Assembly: GCA_023512835.1 (NCBI GenBank)
Contig: CM042085.1
Location: 31,109,812 to 31,173,811, forward strand
Source: Taxillus chinensis
Taxonomy: Eukaryota > Streptophyta > Magnoliopsida > Santalales > Loranthaceae
Direction: 5' to 3'
Length of the DNA stretch: 64,000 bases
Both the position numbers and the translations under genes were made by a program. The notes beneath the pieces were generated by a model. It worked only from the letters and a program-made list of their open reading frames with translations, was not told the origin of the DNA and ran no database searches. Below, piece after piece: positions 59,850 through 64,000 of this stretch (positions are counted from its first letter, which is position 1; every line of letters begins with the position of its first letter).

Positions 59850-61583
59850 AGTGCTCATGCTCTTCTTCAACCCTCTTGGTTCCTCGGCCTCCGAGGAAAT
59901 GGCATAGTAGGCTTGAGCTCTTGCCTCTGTTCTTTAGCTATTCTGTCTTGACTCAGCTACTAGTCCTTCTTTTCTTGCACTCGTCCTTCAGCTTTATCTG
60001 ATTTTCCTTGGTCATCAGCTTCCAAGGGTCTGCTCTGTTCTTCTGGAATTGCCTTCTTCTTAGGCTCTTCAGCTTCTTTCAGTGCCTTCCCGCTCCTTAG
60101 AGTAATAGCCTTGCAGCTCTCCTTGGGGTTCACCTCAGTATCACTTGGAAAAGATTTAGCCGAGACTCCTTGATTTACATTCGGGCCAAACTCACAAGCA
60201 ACTTTTCTATATTCTTCATTGAAGATTCCATGGTGACTACCCTTTCCTCCAAATTATCCTCTCTTTTGGTTGGCTCATCCACATTCCGATATACCCTTTC
60301 TCTTTGTTGTTGAGGCCGAGGTCAAGTTTCTGCTCGAATCCTGGAGGTGGGTGTAAATAATTATCCGTAGCATACGGATTCTGTTTCATCCCTGGGGGAA
60401 CATATTTGTACTGAAATGAGGTATCTCCCCCTTGGTTCTGGTTTTTCTGAAATAGCTGAGATTACTGCTGGTTCTGGTTGTACCCTTGTTGTTATTGTTG
60501 AGGATAAAATTGCTGCTTCTGATACAAGCCCTTTCCTCCAACATAATTTGCTTCTTCAGCTCCACTCTAGCCCTGCTCAGGTACTGGTAAAGCTTGTTGT
60601 GATCCTTCAACTTTAAGAGCCAATACTTCCATGCCTTTCACTAAAGCTTGAATCTGTGCTTGCATATCATTGGAAGAATTATCAACCGAAGCTATCTTCT
60701 CCCTTGGCTTTGAAGTACGCACATTAGACCACCGCTAATCGGCTAATGACAGCCTCTCCAAGAGCTCATCTGCGCGTCGGGCTCTAGATTCATCAAGCAT
60801 CCTCTAGCAGCTGCATTCACCTTGTTTTGTGAGTGGGACCAAGACTTGTGTAGAAAGATTCAATTTGAATCCACTGGGGTCTTCCATGATCAGGGCATCT
60901 TCTCACTAAGTCTTTGAAATGCTCCCAAGCTTCATGAATAGTCTCCATCTCATCTTGCCTGAATATGCTAATCTCCCCTCCGAGCTGGATCACCTTGGAA
61001 GGAGGGAAGTACTTTGACATGAACTTGGTCCGCATCTCCTCCCAAGTGTTGATTGAACCTGCTGGCATATGTTGAACCAGGCAAGAGCTCTATCCCTTAA
61101 AGAGAAAGGGAAAAGCCTTAGCTTTATTGCCTCCTCCGATACATTGTTGATCTTTATGGTGTCGCACATCTGGTAGAACCTCATCAAATGCTAGTGTGGA
61201 TCATCCACGGCTGTTCCTCCAAACGCGTTGTTGCTCACCATGTTGATCAACGCCGGCTTCAGCTCGAAGCTATTTGCTTGGACTCTTGTTTGCCGAATCC
61301 CAGAATAATGGTCTGACATCATTGGCCTCGCATAATCTAAGAAGGTTTTGGGCATAAACCGATTCCCCTCTTCTTTTGGATATTGGCCATTGTAATTGGC
61401 CCCTCCTTGCGGTGCACCACCATCAGGCCTTAAACCTGCCATCAATTCACCTACTGAATGCTCTAAGCCTTGCAATGCTTCTTCAACCTCACGTGCTGCT
61501 TCCCTAGCTGCTCTACGACGAGCTCTGAACAATCTTTCAGGTTCCCGATTAAATGGTATAAACTCCTGTCTTGGCATGTACAA
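59850..61583 (-). pseudogene. Athila gag
   Basis: Starts at the ATG at 61583 (MYMPRQEFIPFNREPERLF). The Gag core is QANSFELKPALINMV, LMRFYQMCDTIKINNVSEEA, IKLRLFPFSLRDRALAWF, then TWEEMRTKFMSKYFPPSK in another frame (61068-60817). A TAG at 61191 and a frameshift near 61050 break it. The rest to about 59850 is Q- and K-rich with many stops, without a clear zinc knuckle. Confidence 0.8.
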
Positions 61584-61774
61584 CTAGGAATTCCTCAAAC
61601 ACTTGGTGTATGTTCCTGTAAAACAACAAGAACACACCCAGCAGCTCCGAACAATGCAAAATAAACAAATAAAGAACACAAAATAACAGAAAATAAAAGA
61701 CAAAATAAAACACCAAGATCAGAATTCAAACAATTTCACTCAATGTTGATTTTAAAAACTAGTTAACCGTTGAA

Positions 61775-61792
61775 TCCCTTGCAACGACGCTA
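61775..61792 (-). other. primer binding site of Athila element (diverged tRNA-Asp type)
   Basis: On the minus strand, three bases after the LTR end, TAGCGTCGTTGCAAGGGA resembles the tRNA-Asp site seen intact at 41472, with transitions at the two CpG-type positions. Confidence 0.65.
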
Positions 61793-61795
61793 ATT

Positions 61796-63296
61796 TGACG
61801 AACAAGTATTTCGTGAGCGAAACCCAAGTGAGGGTTAAGCTACTGTCGTTTAAATCCCTTCTCAAAATATTAATTCCCTTAACTAATGCTAAATAGAATA
61901 GCGACAAGAAAAGGGTCGATCCCACAGAGATTACCAAGTTATCTAGCTTTAACTCAAATCACCAAATTAATCTTCTTAAAACAATGTCTCGGCAAAAAGT
62001 TTTTTCTTTTTATAACTAAAGATCTAATTTTTATTTGGTTTTCTGAATAAACAAAGAAAGCAAATTGATTTTAGGATTAAGATTCAAGGATTAAAGCATC
62101 TAGGATCACAATTTCACCTCCCTATGTTATCTCTACTGGTTCATGGTATTAGGGTTGTCTGATTGAAAACATGCTAAACATAAGCCAAGGACAACAAATG
62201 GTCATGGAAGTCCTTTTAAGAGTTGTATGCCAGAATGGTCATCTAAACACACAAACATGCAAAGCCAATAAATCATACTTGCAAAAGGATAATGATCACA
62301 CCAATTACAAATAAGTTATGAATCTCAATCCGCCCCAGACTAGGGCTAAGAATACCAAGGTGTACATCCAAAGATAGAAATTAAGAACAGATTCATAAAA
62401 CATGCAAAACTCAATCATCCAAACCCAATATTCATAAACACAGCAAAGCAACAAGGGGGCTACATTGCTCCCATAAATTATAAGAACTACTCACGCATGA
62501 TTACAAGCAAAACCATAGCAGTAAAGCTAAACATCTTCTTCTAATCCACGCGTGCAACAAGGCTTCAAATCCAGGCTCCAAAATCCGCGACGGCTGCGAC
62601 AGCTGCTCTCCTAGGTCAAGGAGTAATCTCCAAGTCATGAAGCTTCTCTCTCTCTAAAAACGTGAAGGGGGGTCTAGGTTACATAGCAGGGGGCGTGGAG
62701 GTTTTATTTATAGAGGTTGGATGGGCCTTGAGGTGTGTACCCTAGCCCATCTATCAAAACGGCGTAGTTTTGATAAGTGACACTTCAAACTTTAAAATCT
62801 CTATCTTCCATCCACAATTTGGACATGGGCCTTCAGAAACAAATGATCAGCATGGAAAAACGATAGGATCGGTCCAAAAATATCTCTGCACGTCAATTTG
62901 CACGTGATATGGTGAATTCACGTGCAACTCTAAATCAGCTCAAACTTCTCCCCAAGCTTTGTTGCATCCTGTAGAGGCCTGAGAAGCAAAAATAGGCTTG
63001 CACGTGAAATGGGTGAATTCACGTGCAGCTCCAAATGCTCTGAAATTTCTGTGGTAGGTAGAAGACATCATTCTAAGCAACTTTTGTTCTTGCACGCCAA
63101 TTGTTTGAGACCATCTACTATATCAAAAGTGAGCTCCAAAATCTGCCAAAACAGCTTAAAATCGCATGTATTTGCAAATAGCATCTTCCTAGGGGTTAGA
63201 GCAAATATATATGATATATGAAGCAATAAGGCTCTAATCATGCTCTTAAACATCCTAAATAAACACTAGAATAACGGCATAAAATGCACGTTATCA
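61796..63296 (-). repeat. Athila 5' LTR
   Basis: Near-identical to 49931-51423. It carries the same four CACGTG boxes (about 62908-63026) and the TATA box near 62703-62712, so it would drive the element's full-length RNA on the minus strand. Confidence 0.95.
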
Positions 63297-64000
63297 ATAC
63301 TTAAATTTTTTGAATGTGTTGAATTGTAATATGATAATTGTAATCCTAGGTAATTACATAAAATAATAAATAGTTTTTGTACGTTTATGTTTGATTATAT
63401 ATTTTATTATATTTTTTTTCAGGTAACAGACAAAAAACAAATCATTTATGTTTTGGTAATTGATAGAGATGATGATACTTGTCTGTTTAGATTAATCAGG
63501 TATGTTATAATATTAGTTTTTCTATTTATATTTATAATGATGAAAGTAGCTTAGAGGTGATCTAAATGAATTTTTTTAAATTAATTATTATATCACGTAT
63601 GTGTTATTTTGTTTTTATGATTATATATTTTGATGTTCTGAATTAATAGTTGTAGATTTTAACTTATGATTATTATAAATTTTAGGTAGTTTAAGAAAAA
63701 TTCAAGGTTCAATAACATAAAAAAAATAGGGGCACTTTTTTTTAGAAGCTTGCCTTAGTCGCCTAGGGCATCCGATTTCTTAGGGCCGGCCCTGCATTTA
63801 ATGCTTGTGGGCCCTACGATATCACCTCTCTTTCCAATTCCTCTCTAATTCTTACGTAGCATGGCACCAATTTCCTTTATCTTTTCTTTCATTATATCAC
63901 ACGTGGCCCACTTCTTTCCAATTTCTTCCACCATACAAATTAATCCAACCTACATAATGCATGCAAAATAATAATAATAAAAAAAAAGTGAAACACAAAA

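Larger units (their letters stand above)
49931..63296 (-). mobile_element. Athila-type Ty3/gypsy element with Ulp1-like gene, complete ends
   Basis: Two LTRs of 1493 and 1501 bp flank a 10.4-kb interior, and the 5-bp duplication ATACT is perfect (49926-49930 and 63297-63301). Reading the minus strand: 5' LTR, tRNA-Asp-type primer site, gag, protease, RT, RNase H, integrase, a large env-position frame with a Ulp1-like domain, purine tract, 3' LTR. The FMDDFSVFG RT motif is of the Athila/Tat group. The LTRs differ only at scattered positions and small indels, so insertion is fairly recent, yet every gene has at least one stop or frameshift. Confidence 0.95.
49033..63794. mobile_element. non-autonomous hAT transposon carrying an Athila insertion
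   Basis: Left end CAGGCCCGGCCC, right end GGGCCGGCCCTG: an inverted repeat of about 12 bases typical of plant hAT elements. The flanking 8-bp duplication CATTTAAT is perfect (49025-49032 and 63795-63802). Without the Athila element it is about 1.39 kb (49033-49930 and 63302-63794). The left part is GC-rich at 49150-49560 and no transposase is recognisable. A 20-base segment (CGACTGGACTGCGCGAGAGG) occurs twice, at about 49537 and 49659. Confidence 0.85.
48186..64000 (-). repeat. minus-oriented gypsy LTR, split by hAT insertion and cut by window end
   Basis: The parts 48186-49032 and 63803-64000 join into one LTR homologous to 37343-38709 and 39799-41468. The left end TGAAAACAACATTTGTC corresponds to the family end. 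About 300 bases of the U3 end must lie beyond 64000, since the last visible bases match about 40096 in the plus copy. It inserted into the protease of the plus-strand element after TTCAC (48181-48185). Whether it is a solo LTR cannot be seen. Confidence 0.8.

Overview
This window is nuclear DNA of a flowering plant. Two conserved host genes sit among plant-type LTR retrotransposons, a hAT element, MITEs and a FAR1-like transposase relic. I cannot name the species; a eudicot is a weak inference from the AT-rich, TE-rich background.

Region by region: 1-7815 is a decayed Ty3/gypsy chromovirus (Tekay/Del type), internal region plus its 3' LTR. 8041-8340 is an array of 82-bp palindromic repeats, followed by a broken FAR1/MULE-type transposase gene (8934-10422, minus). 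12199-15628 (minus) is a nine-exon gene for RNA polymerase III subunit RPC4. 15.8-25.6 kb holds LTR remnants, a 71/142-bp tandem array, a chromovirus solo LTR with a perfect target duplication, and two MITE-like elements. 26326-28908 (plus) is an intact five-exon SPT4 gene. From 30.4 kb to the end everything is nested retroelements: a minus-strand Ty1/copia element (30.4-39.6 kb) cut by a gypsy solo LTR, a plus-strand gypsy element (39.8-48.2 kb) whose gag and protease are separated by a tiny TRIM-like element, a copia fragment and a 240-bp-arm palindrome, then a minus-oriented LTR of the same gypsy family.

That last LTR is split by a hAT transposon (49033-63794, 8-bp duplication CATTTAAT). 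The hAT is in turn split by a complete Athila-type gypsy element (49931-63296, minus strand, 5-bp duplication ATACT). So the insertion order can be read directly: gypsy LTR, then hAT, then Athila.

The most interesting item is in the Athila element. After the integrase, in the position of the env-like gene, is a reading frame of about 800 codons that ends in a Ulp1/C48-type SUMO-protease-like domain with all four expected catalytic residues. Directly upstream of it lies what looks like an internal promoter: six CACGTG boxes in 400 bp, then a TATA box. The same CACGTG motif recurs in the element's own LTR promoter.

The two host genes both serve transcription: Pol III (RPC4) and elongation by Pol II with Spt5 (SPT4). 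Nothing in the window links them beyond position. All retroelement reading frames carry stops or frameshifts, so none of the elements looks autonomous now.
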